Source: Chamaelirium japonicum
Lineage: Eukaryota; Streptophyta; Magnoliopsida; Liliales; Melanthiaceae
Length of the DNA: 64,000 nucleotides
NCBI GenBank assembly: GCA_947650365.1
Contig: OX393549.1
Coordinates: forward strand, 33,993,075 to 34,057,074
Direction: 5' to 3'
Notes under the pieces: model-generated
Database searches by the model: none
What the model was told of the DNA's origin: nothing
Seen by the model: only the letters and a program-made list of their open reading frames with translations
Translations under genes and position numbers: made by a program
Shown: positions 12,661 to 24,259 of the stretch, piece by piece
Layout: each line of letters starts with the position of its first letter
Numbering within the stretch: position 1 is the first letter of the stretch

Positions 12661-13862
12661 TCAAAGTTGAAAGAGAGAGAGAGAGAGAGAGAGGTCAGCA
12701 CGTACGTACATATCTCAAAGGATCCTTGGGGTTTCTGTTGGTTGAGACACATAGTGAGTTAGAGAGTTTGGGACAGACAATTTACGTTCTGAATCAACGT
12801 ACTAAGAACAATACAGTACTGTTATAATAATAATTAAGTTGCTATATAGTAGAAGGTTGTAATTTTGTATGGGATCTTGGGTTTTTAATTTAGAGTAGTG
12901 ATTACATAAGGTGTTCCGTACAGTAAGGTGGTGGCACTGAGGCATCTACATCCATTGACCTGGGTTGAGTGTCATTCACCTATCAGATTGCTTGCCAACG
13001 AACGTGGTCTGATGAATTAGGCCCGCCACGTTACAGTACGAGACGCCTTATATATGGGCTAATTTATCTTTAATTTTTATGGATCTTAGTCTATTTTAAT
13101 GGGTTTGGGGCATTCTTTTCATATGGAGCTGTAGAATATTTTAATGGTTCTGAGACTTCATTGTATTCATTTTACATGGGTCCTTAGGTAACCGCCTTAA
13201 TGGCCTTGTGATCAAGCCAGGCCTAGCCTTTAGTCCCAACACCCAAGGGAGTGGAACAAATGAAATGTATAAAAAATATTGAATGATGTGTTTGGTTGCT
13301 TGTAGTTAGAATTACGAAGTAGTTTCAACAACAACTTACATAACTGCACATAGTTGAAACTACTCCAGTTTAAAGTTGTTGTTTGGTTTGCTGGTAGTTG
13401 AAAATTTATATTTCCAAATCCATTTTGTTTAGTTCCAGTGTAGTTGTAGAACGTATTCGTAAATTGAGTGTTATTAGCCTTTTGCTATAATATGACCTAG
13501 TCAACCTTGAATAACTACTGCTTTTGCCATCCTATTTTCCATCGAGATCAAGCCACCCTGAAGTAGGTCGTGCTGCAACTTGGGGGGGTTGGACCAGACC
13601 CAACCTGAGTTTTGGGCGGATTTTGGTTGGTGTATTCGAAAAATGGGTTGGGTTAGGGTTGAAAAAATACAAGTTGAGCTGAAATCAGGCCGGGCTCGGT
13701 TTGAGGGGCCGGGCAACTCGCCCAACCCGAGTTCCAAGTAATCATGTATGTCTATTAGTTCGTGATATTTAGTTAACAATCATGGGCCTTCCCAAGTACT
13801 AGTTATATGTTGAGGGGTCACAACCACATCCATCCGTGTTCCATATTACTTATTTCCTTCTT

Positions 13863-14660
13863 CACTACAAAAAAAAAAAAATTTACCGACAGAATATATC
13901 CGTCGGTAATATTAGTTTTCCATCGGTAAAGGTTTATCGCGACGGAAATAAGTTTCGTCGCTAAAGGCGTCGGAAAAACCCTGCGACGGACAAATTTTTT
14001 TTGTTGGTATTAATAATTAATACCGACGAATATTTTTTATCCGTTGGTAATATATAAATATTTAATTAAAAATATAATTGTTTATTACCGACGGATCATT
14101 AACTTCCATCGGTAATATATAAGATTATTACCGATGGCTAAAAGTCTTACCGTCGGTAAAACTATGTATATTACCGACGGATGAATAATGTCCATTGCAA
14201 TATATAAATAATTTTAAAAAATAAAAAAGATTATTGCCGACGGAATATATAATTGTCGTCGGTAAAAATACATGATTTTTTTTAAAAACAAATACTACAA
14301 TAATGTTATTTAATTCATGTGATTTACAACAATACCACAATATATTCAAATATTACCATAATTTATCAAATATTACTATAATTTATCAAATATTACCACA
14401 AATTATCAAATATTACCGTAAATTATCAAATAACAAATTACCAAATATTACCACAATACCAGACAATTATAGACAAGACCAAAAAATAACCATATATTTA
14501 TTACAAAATTATTTTTACACAATCCAAAACTGAGAGAATCTGCGTGCCCTATCTCAACCACCCCACGCCACCCGGCATCAACACTGGTGCTCTCATCCCC
14601 TGACGCTGCACATCCTGCAATTAACATGTATTTGTTAAAAAAATAATATATATCTATAAT
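13863..14660 (+). mobile_element. CACTA (En/Spm-type) transposon left end, truncated
   Basis: The block begins CACTACAAAAA, the typical CACTA terminal inverted repeat. It is followed to about 14275 by many direct and inverted copies of a 12-bp motif close to TTACCGACGGAT / ATCCGTCGGTAA, the sub-terminal transposase-binding repeats of this superfamily. A 20-bp minisatellite and a short GC-richer stretch follow (14530-14620). No matching GTAGTG right end was found before 15962, so the element is truncated or interrupted by the satellite array. Confidence 0.8.
14346..14430. repeat. 20-bp minisatellite
   Basis: Four to five copies of CAAATATTACCATAATTTAT with single-base variants are spaced exactly 20 bp apart. 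Confidence 0.85.
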
Positions 14661-14665
14661 TGAAA

Positions 14666-15735
14666 GTCTAAGCGTTGAAAAATCATAAGTTAGCGTGTTC
14701 CGGATTTGAAATAGGTTTGGATTCGATCGGATCGTTATTAGATCGGTATTCGATAATTCGTACTTAGAATTATTTTATATTTCAGACTTGCGAGCGAATC
14801 CTAATTGGATATTTTAACAATTTACTATCCGATTGATCAATTTAGAGTCTAAGCATTGAAAAATCATAAGTTAGCGTGTTTCGGATTTGAGATTAGTTTG
14901 GATTCGATCGGATCGGCATCCGATAATTCGTACTTGGAATTATTTCATATTTTGGACTTGCGAGCGAGTCCTAATTTGATATTTTAACAATTTACCCTCC
15001 GATTGACCAATTTAGAGTCTAAGCGTTGAAAAATCATAAGTTAGCGTGTTTCGGATTTGACATTGGTTTAGATTCAATCGGATCGGCATCCGATAATTTG
15101 TACTTTGAATTATTTCGTATTTTGAACTTACGAGCGAGTCCTAATTGGATATTTTAATAATTTACCCTCCGATTGACCAATTTAGAGTCTAAGCGTTGAA
15201 AAATCATAAGTTAGCGTGTTTCGGATTTGACATTGGTTTGGATTCGATCGGATCGTCATTCGATAATTCGTACTTGGAATTATTTTGTATTTCGGACTTG
15301 TGAGCGAGTCCTAATTGGATATTTTAACAATTTACCCTCCGATTTACCAATTTAGAGTCTAAGCATTGAAAAATCATAAGTTAGCGTGTTTCGGATTTGA
15401 AATTGGTTTGGATTCGATCGGATCGATATCCGATAATTCGTACTTGGAATTATTTCGTATTCGAACTTGCGAGCGAGTCCTAATTGGATATTTTAACAAT
15501 TTATCCTCCGATTGACCAATTTAGAGTCTAAGCGTTGAAAAATCATAAGCTAGCGTGTTTTGGACTTGAGATTGGTTTGGATTCGATCGGATCGTCATCG
15601 GATCGGCATCCGATAATTTGTATTTGGCATTATTTCGTATTTCGAACTTGCGAGCGAGTCCTAATTGGATATTTTAACAATTTATCCTTTGATTGACCAA
15701 TTTAGAGTCTAAGCGTTGAAAAATCATAAGTTAGC
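14666..15735. repeat. ~170-bp satellite-like tandem array
   Basis: The start phrase GTCTAAGCGTTGAAAAATC recurs at 14666, 14847, 15017, 15187, 15357, 15526 and 15707, giving spacings of 181, 170, 170, 170, 169 and 181 bp. Units share TTCGGATTTGA, GATTCGATCGGATCG, GATAATTCGTACTTGGAATT and GCGAGCGAGTCCTAATT. The array stops abruptly within unit 7 at TTAGC. Unit length is near that of plant centromeric and nucleosome-phased satellites, but six units say nothing of chromosomal position. Confidence 0.9.
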
Positions 15736-15961
15736 TGTCACGTCCCAGAAATCTGAAATCGATCTCTGTGGTGTGATGTGAGAAAAACCAAGGGTTTTAG
15801 GGTTTAGTCGACTAACTACACCAATTAGGGTTTCTCACAGGACTGTGGCTCTCTCATAAATAAGGAAGAAGAAGGAGGGAGAACAAAAAATATTTTAAAA
15901 CTTGATTTTTTTTTCAAAAATATTTTCATTTAAAGGAAAGTAGAGAGATAAATTTTTGTTG
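15736..15961. mobile_element. LTR-like fragment starting TGTCACGTCCC
   Basis: TGTCACGTCCCAGAAATCTG abuts the broken satellite unit. Plant Ty3/gypsy (Del/Tekay) LTRs commonly start TGTCACG-CCC, so this may be a short LTR remnant. It is only about 226 bp long and runs into duplication copy B, so the call rests on the first dozen bases. Confidence 0.35.
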
Positions 15962-17773
15962 TTGAGCTAGAGGCAAGTGGACGGTGACCGATGGCGGCAG
16001 TAGGTGGTCAGAAATAAGATTGAAATAAGAGTCGGAGGCAAGTTCAGTACAGTGTACCTTCTTCATTTCTCATCGAAATTCTACGATTCTGGAGTCGTCA
16101 TTCTCAGATGATCTTCTACAAGACCATCTAGAGTTGAGAATAAAAAAAATTTAGCACCACCAGTAGCTTTTAATGAAAGATTAGATGGATCTTAAAAACA
16201 GTGAGCAAGAGGGAAGAAATGAGAGATGAAAATAAGAACTGGAGGGAAGTTTTGCACGGCGTACCTTTTTCGTTTCTTATCACAATTCAGTGATTCTGAA
16301 GGCGTTACGATCCTCATATGATGATCTACGAAACCATCCAAAGGCAAGGAAAAATAAAGTCAAAACCACTAGTAGATTTTAATAAAAGATTTGATGGATG
16401 TAATGTAAAATTAATAAGAAGGAAATAAGAGTTTGAAGCATTTGTGCCAGCGCATTCTACTATGGCGCCGTAATGAAATACTCTGGCGCATTCTACTGCG
16501 GCATCGTAGTAAAATACTCCGACGCATTCTACTACGGCAACAAAGTAAAATGGAAGATAAAAATGAGAGCCGGAGGCAAGTTCGGCACGATGTACCATCT
16601 TCATTTCTCATCGAAATTCAATAATTCAATATTGAAGCATTGCGATCCTCGAGTGATCTTCTACGAGACCATCCAAAGGCAAAGATAAAATGAAGTTAGC
16701 ACAACCGATAGATTTTATTGAAAGATTGAATGGATCTAATATCAAAATAATGAACAAAAGGAAGGAAATGGGAGATGAAAATGAGAGCTGGAGGCAAATT
16801 CAGCACGACGTAGCTTCTTTGTTCTTATTAGAATTCAGCGATTTCGGAAGTGTTGTGATTCTCGAGTGATCATCTACGAGATCATCCACAGGCAAGCATA
16901 AAATAATTCAGTATCACCAGTAGATTTTAATGAAAGCTTGGATAGAAGTAATGTAAAAATAAATAACAAGATGGAAGAAATGAAAAATAGAAATGAGAGC
17001 CGGAGAAGTTCGGCATGACGTACATTCTTCGTTTTTCATCAAAATTCGATGATTCCGGTGGCGTTACGATCCTCAGGTGATACTCTATGAAACCATCTAG
17101 AGACGAGGAAAAAATAAAGTCAGCACTACTAGTATATTTTAATAGAACATTGGATGGATGTAATGTAAAGAGAACAAGATGGAGAAAGTAAGAGATGGAA
17201 ATGAGAGTCAAAAGCACTACAAAATGAACGCATAATGAAATGCCTCGAGGCATTGTACTACGGCACCATAGTGAAATACTCTGGCGTATTCTACTACGGT
17301 CACAAAGTAAAATGGGATGAAAATATGAGAGTCAGATGCAAGTTCAGCACAATGTACCTTCTTCGTTTCTTATCAGAATTCAGCGATTATAGAGGCGTTG
17401 CGATCCTTGGATGATCCTCTACGAGACCATCTAGAGGTGTGGATAAAATAAAGTTCGCACCACTAATAGATTTTATTGGAAGATTGGATGAATGTAATAT
17501 CAAAATATTGAACAAGAGGGAGTAAATGAGATATGGAAATGAGAACTGGAGGCAATTTTGACGCGACGTACATTCTTAGTTTTTCATCGGAATTTAGCAA
17601 ACCGCAAAAGAGAGGGAGCTGAACAGGTCCGACTCCCCCTGTCCCCTTCCGTTCCATCTTTTGCCCGAGAGCAAGATCAAGAGACAGAGGAGAGGGCTGC
17701 GGCAAAGTGCAGCCGATCCCCCCCCCCCCCGTTCCTCCTCCTCCCTCCGGTTCTCTTCTTTTCGGAAAAGCAA

Positions 17774-17816
<43 letters not shown>

Positions 17817-17935
17817 AACCCCTCTCATCTCTTTGAGATTTTCTTGGTTTGTGAAGGAGAAGAGAGGCGGTAGAGATTCATGCTTTGGTTTTTTCCCTTT
17901 TCCTTGAGGTTTTCACCTCTCCGTTAGATTGAATT

Positions 17936-17996
<61 letters not shown>

Positions 17997-19550
17997 CCTC
18001 AGGCCTTGCAATCCTTCTCTCGTCTCGTCAATTTTTACAGGGTCTCCACGGGTTTTCGGTCACCAAGAAGAACCATAGTTGAAGGCTTCCACCTAGCAAT
18101 TGCCGGATCGCATCGCTCACCACCTTTTCCTCCATTGCGAGAGGAAGACTCGTCTGCATCAATTCAATTACATATCAACATCACTCGGCAAATTATGGTC
18201 GGAGGTACATTTCGATCCACCGCTTCCGCATATGGTCTCTATGTTCATCGTTTTCAAATATAATAGTTCTCGATAATGGAGACGATCGCATGTTTCGTGT
18301 AGCATATTTCTTACACGGTATTAAAAATTTTCACTTAACTAGTCTCAAAATTGTGCGAGAGAAAGAGAGAGAGAGAGAGAGGTCAGCACGTACGTACATA
18401 TCTCAAAGGATCCTTGGGGTTTCTGTTGGTTGAGACACATAGTGAGTTAGAGAGTTTGGGACAGACAATTTACGTTATGAATCAATGTACTAAGAACACT
18501 ATAGTACTGTGATAATAATAATTAAGTTGCTATATAGTAGAAGGTTGTAATTTTGTATGGGGTCTTGGGTTTTTAATTTATAGTAGTGATTACATAAGGT
18601 GTTCCGTACAGTAAGGTGGCGACATTGAGACATCTACATCCATTGACCTGGGTTGAGTGTCATTCACCTATCGGGTTGCCTGTCAACGAACGAGTCTGAT
18701 GAATTAGGCCCGCCACGTTATGGTACGGGACGCCTTATATATGGGCTAATTTCTCTATAATTTTCATGGATCTTAGTCTATTTTAATGGGTTTGGGGCAT
18801 TCTTTTCATATGGAGACGTAGACTATTTTAATGGTTCTAGGACTTCATTGCTTTCATTTTACATGGGTCCTTAGGTGACCGCCTTAATGGCTCGATCCAG
18901 ACCTAGCCTCTAGTCCCAACACATGAGGGAGTGGCACAAATGAAATGTATAAAAAATACTGAAGGATGTGTTTGGTTGCTTGTAGTTAGAATTACGAAGT
19001 AGTTTCAACAACTTACGTAACTGCACGTAGTTGAAACTACTCCAGTTTAAAGTTGTTGTTTGGTTTGCTGGTAGTTGAAAAGTTATATTTCCAAATTCAT
19101 TTGTTTAGTTCCGGTGTAGTTGTAGGACGTATTCATAAATTGAGTGTTATTAGCCTTTGGCTATAGTCTGACCTAGTCAACCTTGAATATCAATTGCTTT
19201 TGTCATCCTATTTTCCACCGAGATTGGGCCATCCCGAAGTAGGTCGTGCTGCAACTTGGGGGGGTTGGACTTGACCCAACCTGAGATCAACCCGAATTTT
19301 GGGCGAGTTTTGGTTGGTGTATTCGAAAAATGGGTTGGGTTAGGGTTGAAAAAATACAAGCCGAGCTGAAAATCGGGTCGGGCTCGGGTTGAGGGGCCGG
19401 GCAACCCGCCCAACCGGAGTTCCGAGTACTCATGTATGTCTATGAGTTCGTGATATTTAGTTAACAATCATGGGCCTTCCTAAGTACTAGTTATATGTTG
19501 AGAGGTCACAATTACATCCATCCGTGTTCCATATTATTTATTTCCTTCTT
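15962..19550. repeat. Segmental duplication copy B (3.59 kb)
   Basis: Direct duplicate of 10309-13862 with the same order: 210-bp array to about 17590, GA-rich leader-like segment (GA runs at about 17775-17815 and 17937-17993), then AT-rich sequence with the GTAGTTGAAAC foldback and the GGGTTGG-rich block (19255-19430). By eye the copies agree at well over 90 percent of positions, with microsatellite length differences and indels of a few to about 20 bases. After CCTTCTT at 19550 the flanking sequence is unrelated to the CACTA end that follows copy A. Confidence 0.85.
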
Positions 19551-20499
19551 TCTTATCAAATAAAGACATTATCTGATGATCCAGTAGATTGTATGGATAG
19601 AAATACAACAAATTAAAGGTTGTATTGTAGTGTTAGCTAGTGCAAGTTCTTTTTGGTTTTTGATCTTCGAAGTTTAAAATTTTGTACAATGATTGAAAAT
19701 TAGTATACCTGAACCCGCACAGCCTAACCCGTCCTACCAACTTCGGCTACTTAGCCCGACCCAAGCTTGGATTAGGCTTGGGCTGGGCATCTCAGGTTGG
19801 AAATTGGGTTGGATTGGGTTAGGGTTGAGAGTTCAAGTACTTGGGTTGGGCTTAATTGGGTTGACCCCCAACCCAACCCAACCCAACCCATTCGAGCAGT
19901 CGCCCTATTATGAAGTGGCACCTGATCACAATCGTTCGTTGCACCCAGACCCAATATGTGAATCGCACTCGACAAGAATGACAAGTAAGGGGATGGCTAT
20001 GATCAAGTGCCAAGCCGTGGCGTTGTAGGCTCTACGACGAAAATCACTTTAGCAGCTACAATGATTTAACAGTTGCCTACAGTGAAATCATTTTAGCAAC
20101 TATAATGATTTCATTATTGGTTTCGAAAATGATAATTTATGGGGAGCGACTTCTTTCATTCGACGGAAGCACGATTTGATAATTTTGATAAATTTTTAGG
20201 CATGTGTCTTTTTGTTAGTCGCTGGACTTAATGAAATATGATCTTTAAAACTGATTTTCTTAAAGACATAATTTTTTTAATCAGGACCTAAAGTTAACGA
20301 AATATTGTTACAGGACCTAACACTAAGTCCCCCGATAGTATTTTCCTTAATTAATAGAACATAAATATATATTATCTCCAAAAATAGAGCCAAATTTTTG
20401 GATGTCGCTTTAGATCATTTTAGAAACAAAATCACAGACAATGCAAAGAAACAAATACTTCCACAGTGCACATTCTCCCCAAATTAAATTAAACCTCGA
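19551..20499. other. Intergenic DNA with CCCAACC-rich MITE-like block
   Basis: Positions 19705-19900 carry alternating AACCC and GGGTT motifs with CCCAACCCAACCCAACCC at 19868-19890. This is typical of the ends of a hAT-type MITE, but no target duplication was found. Positions 20035-20130 contain imperfect repeats of an AATCACT/ATGATTTC-like phrase also seen near 43600 and 63720. No gene was seen. Confidence 0.45.
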
Positions 20500-20863
20500 T
20501 CAGCTCCCATCGCCCGCCCCCGATGTGTCGGGCTCGTCGCACATGGGAGACGTGAAGTAGAAGGGCCCCACCGTGTACCTGAGGAGGTCAGGGTACACGT
20601 GGGAGGGGCGGCGGAGCGTCACCCCCGACCGGCCGCCGCCGAAGTCGGTCGCGACGCCGCATGCGGCGTCCGGCGACGACACGAGCCTCACGGAGCACGC
20701 CCGGGGGTCGATCTCCTTCCCATTGACGTGCCTGCTCACCGGCATCTGGAACTCGCCCCCCTCGTCCGTCTCGTCGCTCACGTGGTGCACCACCCGCCTC
20801 CGCGCGTCCATGCACGTGACGGCGACCTTGCAACCTGCTCGCCGTCCGCAACTTTAGAGAGAG

Positions 20864-20937
<74 letters not shown>

Positions 20938-21158
20938 GGAGAGCGAGAGAGAAAGAGAGAGAAAGAGAGAGGGAGAACCTCTAAGAGGGGTGGCGCCATG
21001 AGCCCAGTCGTTCCAGCCCTTGGTGCAGTCCTGGCACATAACCTTCCCTCCGACGTGCATGACCTTCACCCCGTCAGCCTTCCATGATCCTTCCGCGCCA
21101 TGAAAGCTCATTGCAAGAAGGGACGCGGCAGCTATCACGATCAGCGCCCAGCCGCTCC

Positions 21159-21162
<4 letters not shown>
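20500..21162 (-). CDS. Pollen Ole e 1-like / extensin-family secreted protein
   Basis: Two exons: 20979-21162 (ATG at 21162) and 20500-20834, joined across a 144-bp intron in phase 1 to give 172 residues. Residues 1-26 form a signal peptide (hydrophobic ALIVIAAASLLAMSF, then AEG). The mature part starts with a V-x-V-x-G-K-V-x-C-x-x-C motif (Cys43 and Cys46), followed by GCKVAVTCMD across the splice and the later cysteines RAC, AAC and PMC. This suits the Ole e 1 domain, a disulfide-bonded beta-barrel of plant cell-wall or pollen secreted proteins whose molecular role is not settled. Total length is normal for the family. The donor (GTTCTC) is weak and the intron is mostly CT repeat in the transcript sense. 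Some doubt remains about the exact splice, but the joined reading frame is clean. Confidence 0.85.
20864..20973. repeat. GA/CT microsatellite filling the Ole e 1-like intron
   Basis: About 110 bp of nearly pure GA, with a few interruptions, occupies most of the intron. In the transcript it forms a very long CU tract between a weak donor and the acceptor GCAG. Confidence 0.9.

Positions 21163-21198
<36 letters not shown>
21163..21198. repeat. CT microsatellite in 5' leader of the Ole e 1-like gene
   Basis: A CT run lies immediately 5' of the minus-strand ATG, so the transcript would have (GA)n directly before the start codon. Candidate GAGA-type regulatory tract by analogy with BPC-bound plant leaders. 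Confidence 0.85.
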
Positions 21199-21199
<1 letters not shown>

Positions 21200-21534
21200 A
21201 GGTCTTCTACGGTGAATCGGTGATACATATAACAACGGTCTGAAAGAGAATGGCGGGACTGAACGTGAAGTGCAGTGCTATTGACGTGCGTTCCATGCGC
21301 AACCATCGTGACGGCACGTACTAACTACTAAGTACGTCAACTATGGTAGCCGACCATTTCCGGTTCAAACCGGTTCAATGATCGGTTTAAAGGATTGAAC
21401 GACCGTTTCTAATGAGTAATGGCCTACTCCGACTGGGTCTGATGAAGTAATAGATATTCTTTTCTTATCCTTTAACACAGTACTGTAGATACCCTCACGT
21501 TCCAAGCCTAGATTGTAAGAAAAGATCCACAGAG

Positions 21535-22248
21535 TAGGGGTGTGCATCCAAACCAAACCAACAAATTTTGATCGGTTTCAATACACTCAATGGATATGAT
21601 CAGATTAGGTTTTTAAAAAACCGACATGATTAGATTGGTTGATGTACGCAGGGTATATTGGGAGGGGCCAAAGCATAATAACTTCATCTTAGGGTTGCCA
21701 AAGCATGCATAACGAAAATTTTATATACTAAAATTCAAATCTTTTACTATATGATTTTTAAAAAATTATAATTGAGGGGGGGCTATGGCCCCCCTTGGTC
21801 CATACATAGTTCCGTCCCTAGACATACGGATTTATAAATTCAAAACCGACCTAAGCCGAACCAAACCAACAAATGTATATACATATAAAATTTTATTAAA
21901 TATACCTAGCTTTATGTCCTCATATACCCTTGCTATCAACAACCATTGCAATACTATAGGATGACTCAAATTCAGTTAAAAATCATATTTTGACCTAATG
22001 ATTTGATAACAATTATTAATTATTTTTTAAGTTTGAACTAGATCTAAATACAAGGGAGGGGAGTTCAATAAGAACATAGTTCAAAGCCTGAACCAACCAT
22101 CCAATCCAATCCAAGCCGATTTTAATTGAATTGGATTCCAATCTTAATTCGGTTTGGGTCAGATATATTGAAAATCCTCAAAACCGATCAAGGTTGGATC
22201 GGTTTAGGTTTTTTCTAAATGTCGGTTTCGAACCGATGCACACCCCTA
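21535..22248. mobile_element. hAT MITE with perfect 8-bp target duplication and nested insert
   Basis: The terminal inverted repeats are TAGGGGTGTGCAT at 21535 and ATGCACACCCCTA ending at 22248. The 8-bp duplication CCACAGAG flanks both sides (21527-21534 and 22249-22256). The interior holds AACCGA/TCGGTT motifs at both ends. A differently composed segment at about 21645-21830, with a GGGGGGGCTATGGCCCCCC palindrome, looks like a second element or fragment inserted into the first. There is no coding capacity. Confidence 0.9.
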
Positions 22249-22256
22249 CCACAGAG

Positions 22257-24254
22257 AGCATATGAAGACATTGTTGCCCGACTCCTAGACGATGTGCCCA
22301 ACAAATACATTATTATATGATACATAGGTCGATGACCTAGTAAATGATATCGGGGTGGGGTCGTCTCTATTCACAAATTTACTCACCTTGATTCTTCGTT
22401 TTCACTTTGATTTTCACAGTTCATTGAGGTAGATCCTTGAAAAGAGTTCCCAATTGTATATTGAAGCCAAGTTTGGTATGAAAGAAATTGGTTTAACCGT
22501 TCAAAAATAAGAAAAAAGAAATTGGTTTAGGTTAGGATAAGAATGGCCTTAATTGATGGCATTGTTTAGGTTGGGAACAGTAATCCGATTGGTTAAGCCG
22601 AAAATGCCTCCCCCGTTTCCATCTCCAGACCTCTTTAAACCCTTGCTCTAGCGCTCTGTCCAATGACCGTCGGGCCTACCCTGCAAAAAAAAAACCTGAT
22701 CGAGCTCTTTGCTGGCATGTTTGCCCTCCCGGATAAGGATAGAAAGAACATCAAGGAAATTGCATTGGATACCCAGTAACCTACACGCCCAAACACTCGA
22801 GCATCTATAGCCATCCAATTCGTCGCACCTTTGGAGAACTAAGGTCTCCATTGTACCGTGACACCGCACAATCGTCGCCAAGCCTGCATGCAAGAGAGAA
22901 GAATTGGACAAATTTCACCTGATGCACCTCGACCTAAGACCGTCGCATCCTGAGCCTTCATCGCATCTGTGAGCAATACCACATAGCTGCACCCATTTCG
23001 CACCAATTCCCCGAAAAGCTTCGTTTATAGCCCATAGATAGCTCTGCCTGCTGAGGGGTATCCACCTTACAGTGACCCGAAGCCATTGCTAGTGTCGTGC
23101 CTTCCTTGGTGTTATAAATGGGCCATGGTGAGCCTAAGGCCCGTCATGTTAGGTCTATTATGGACCCAGCTTGGGATAAGTTAGCATCAACTTTTGGTAG
23201 GGTTGGGCTCAAACTTTTAAGGCCCAAAGGAACAAATCATAAATGGATTTTTTTTACCCACACCCCCACTTTTATGCTGAAATTTGAGTTACACGCCCAA
23301 TTTGTAAATAGCTGACTTGACCCCCCCAATCCGTCACCTGACCATGAGCATGGGGAGATGCTTTGACAGAATTTAAGATCTTCTGCTCTGATTCACAAGA
23401 GATTTCAGGTCTACAACTCCTGGCTCTTCTGCTCTGATGGGTTTGAGATTTGGTTATTTGGCCTTACTTATTAAAGACGAGAGCTGTAATAATTCATATT
23501 TGGTTTTTGGGGCGGGTCCCCAAAAAAATTCCCATAATTTTGATTAATAATAATAAAAACATTATTGAATTAGACCTCCACTTTTATGTCAAAATCTGAG
23601 TTATACTCCTACTTTTGGCAGGTCAACTGACAGACTGGGGGGTAAAGTCAATTAATTAGAAAAAGTAGGGGTGTTACTCAAATTTTGACATAAAAATGTG
23701 AATGCAAGTAAAAAAAACCATCATAAATTTGTTCTATGGCTTGTACAAATCATAATAAAGGCATGGGAGCCTATGAGGTTATAGCGTCATGTTAAATAAT
23801 ATTACTCATACTTTGAGGTACGGATGCCACATACTTTGTCCACTAATATAAATTGGGCGTTAGTATTTGCACTGTAGTATTCTCAAAGTACCACTACACT
23901 TAACAAAATATACCGAGTCCCCTGGCTAATATCTCAAGTACCACCACACATCTGGTGAGTTAGGGTTCCAGAGACAAGGAAGGGAGGGGAGTGGGGGGAA
24001 CCAAGGGGGGCTGAGGGGGGACCGTGGCCCCCCAAAATTGGCAAAACTTCTAGAGGGCCCATTTGAGGTTTGGAAACTTAAAAAAAAACTTTACACATGC
24101 CGCTCGCCCCCCTCCCCCCCCCCAAAAATAATAATAATAATAAATTTTAATGTTAGAGTTCCTGGGTCTGCCACCACAACTCTATCAAGATGATCTCTGC
24201 CATGCGCATTGACGAAGCCCAATTTGTGTATGTCTGGAGTCTAGATAGGGGGAC
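22257..24254. other. Intergenic DNA with unassigned frame and a foldback
   Basis: A minus-strand 87-codon frame at 22648-22911 (contains LHAGLATIVRCHGTMETLVLQRC) has non-repetitive composition but no recognisable family, and stops break it on both sides. A foldback lies at about 23573-23705: CACTTTTATGTCAAAATCTG is mirrored by CAAATTTTGACATAAAAATG. Positions 23990-24120 hold a G- and C-run-rich block (GGCCCCCCAAAATT) like the nested segment in the 21.5 kb MITE. No gene is supported. Confidence 0.45.
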
Positions 24255-24259
24255 GCTAA

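Larger units (their letters stand above)
10309..13862. repeat. Segmental duplication copy A (3.55 kb)
   Basis: The sequence from TTGAGCTAGAGGC at 10309 to CCTTCTT at 13862 is repeated in the same orientation at 15962-19550 with scattered substitutions and small indels. Copy A contains a 210-bp tandem array (10309-11935), a GA-rich leader-like segment (11936-12660), and AT-rich DNA with a GTAGTTGAAAC foldback (about 13300-13400). A CCCAACC/GGGTTGG-rich MITE-like block lies at about 13575-13740. No intact gene is visible. Confidence 0.85.

Noticed and set aside
14666-15735. Regular repeats resembling a CRISPR array
   Set aside because: The repeats are long contiguous satellite units without spacers, in a plant nuclear context.
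10309-19550. The two 3.55-kb repeats as LTRs of one retrotransposon
   Set aside because: No TG..CA ends, primer-binding site, polypurine tract or gag-pol in the 2.1 kb between them.
22648-22911. Minus-strand 87-codon frame as a gene
   Set aside because: No recognisable domain, stops on both sides, no splice partners found.
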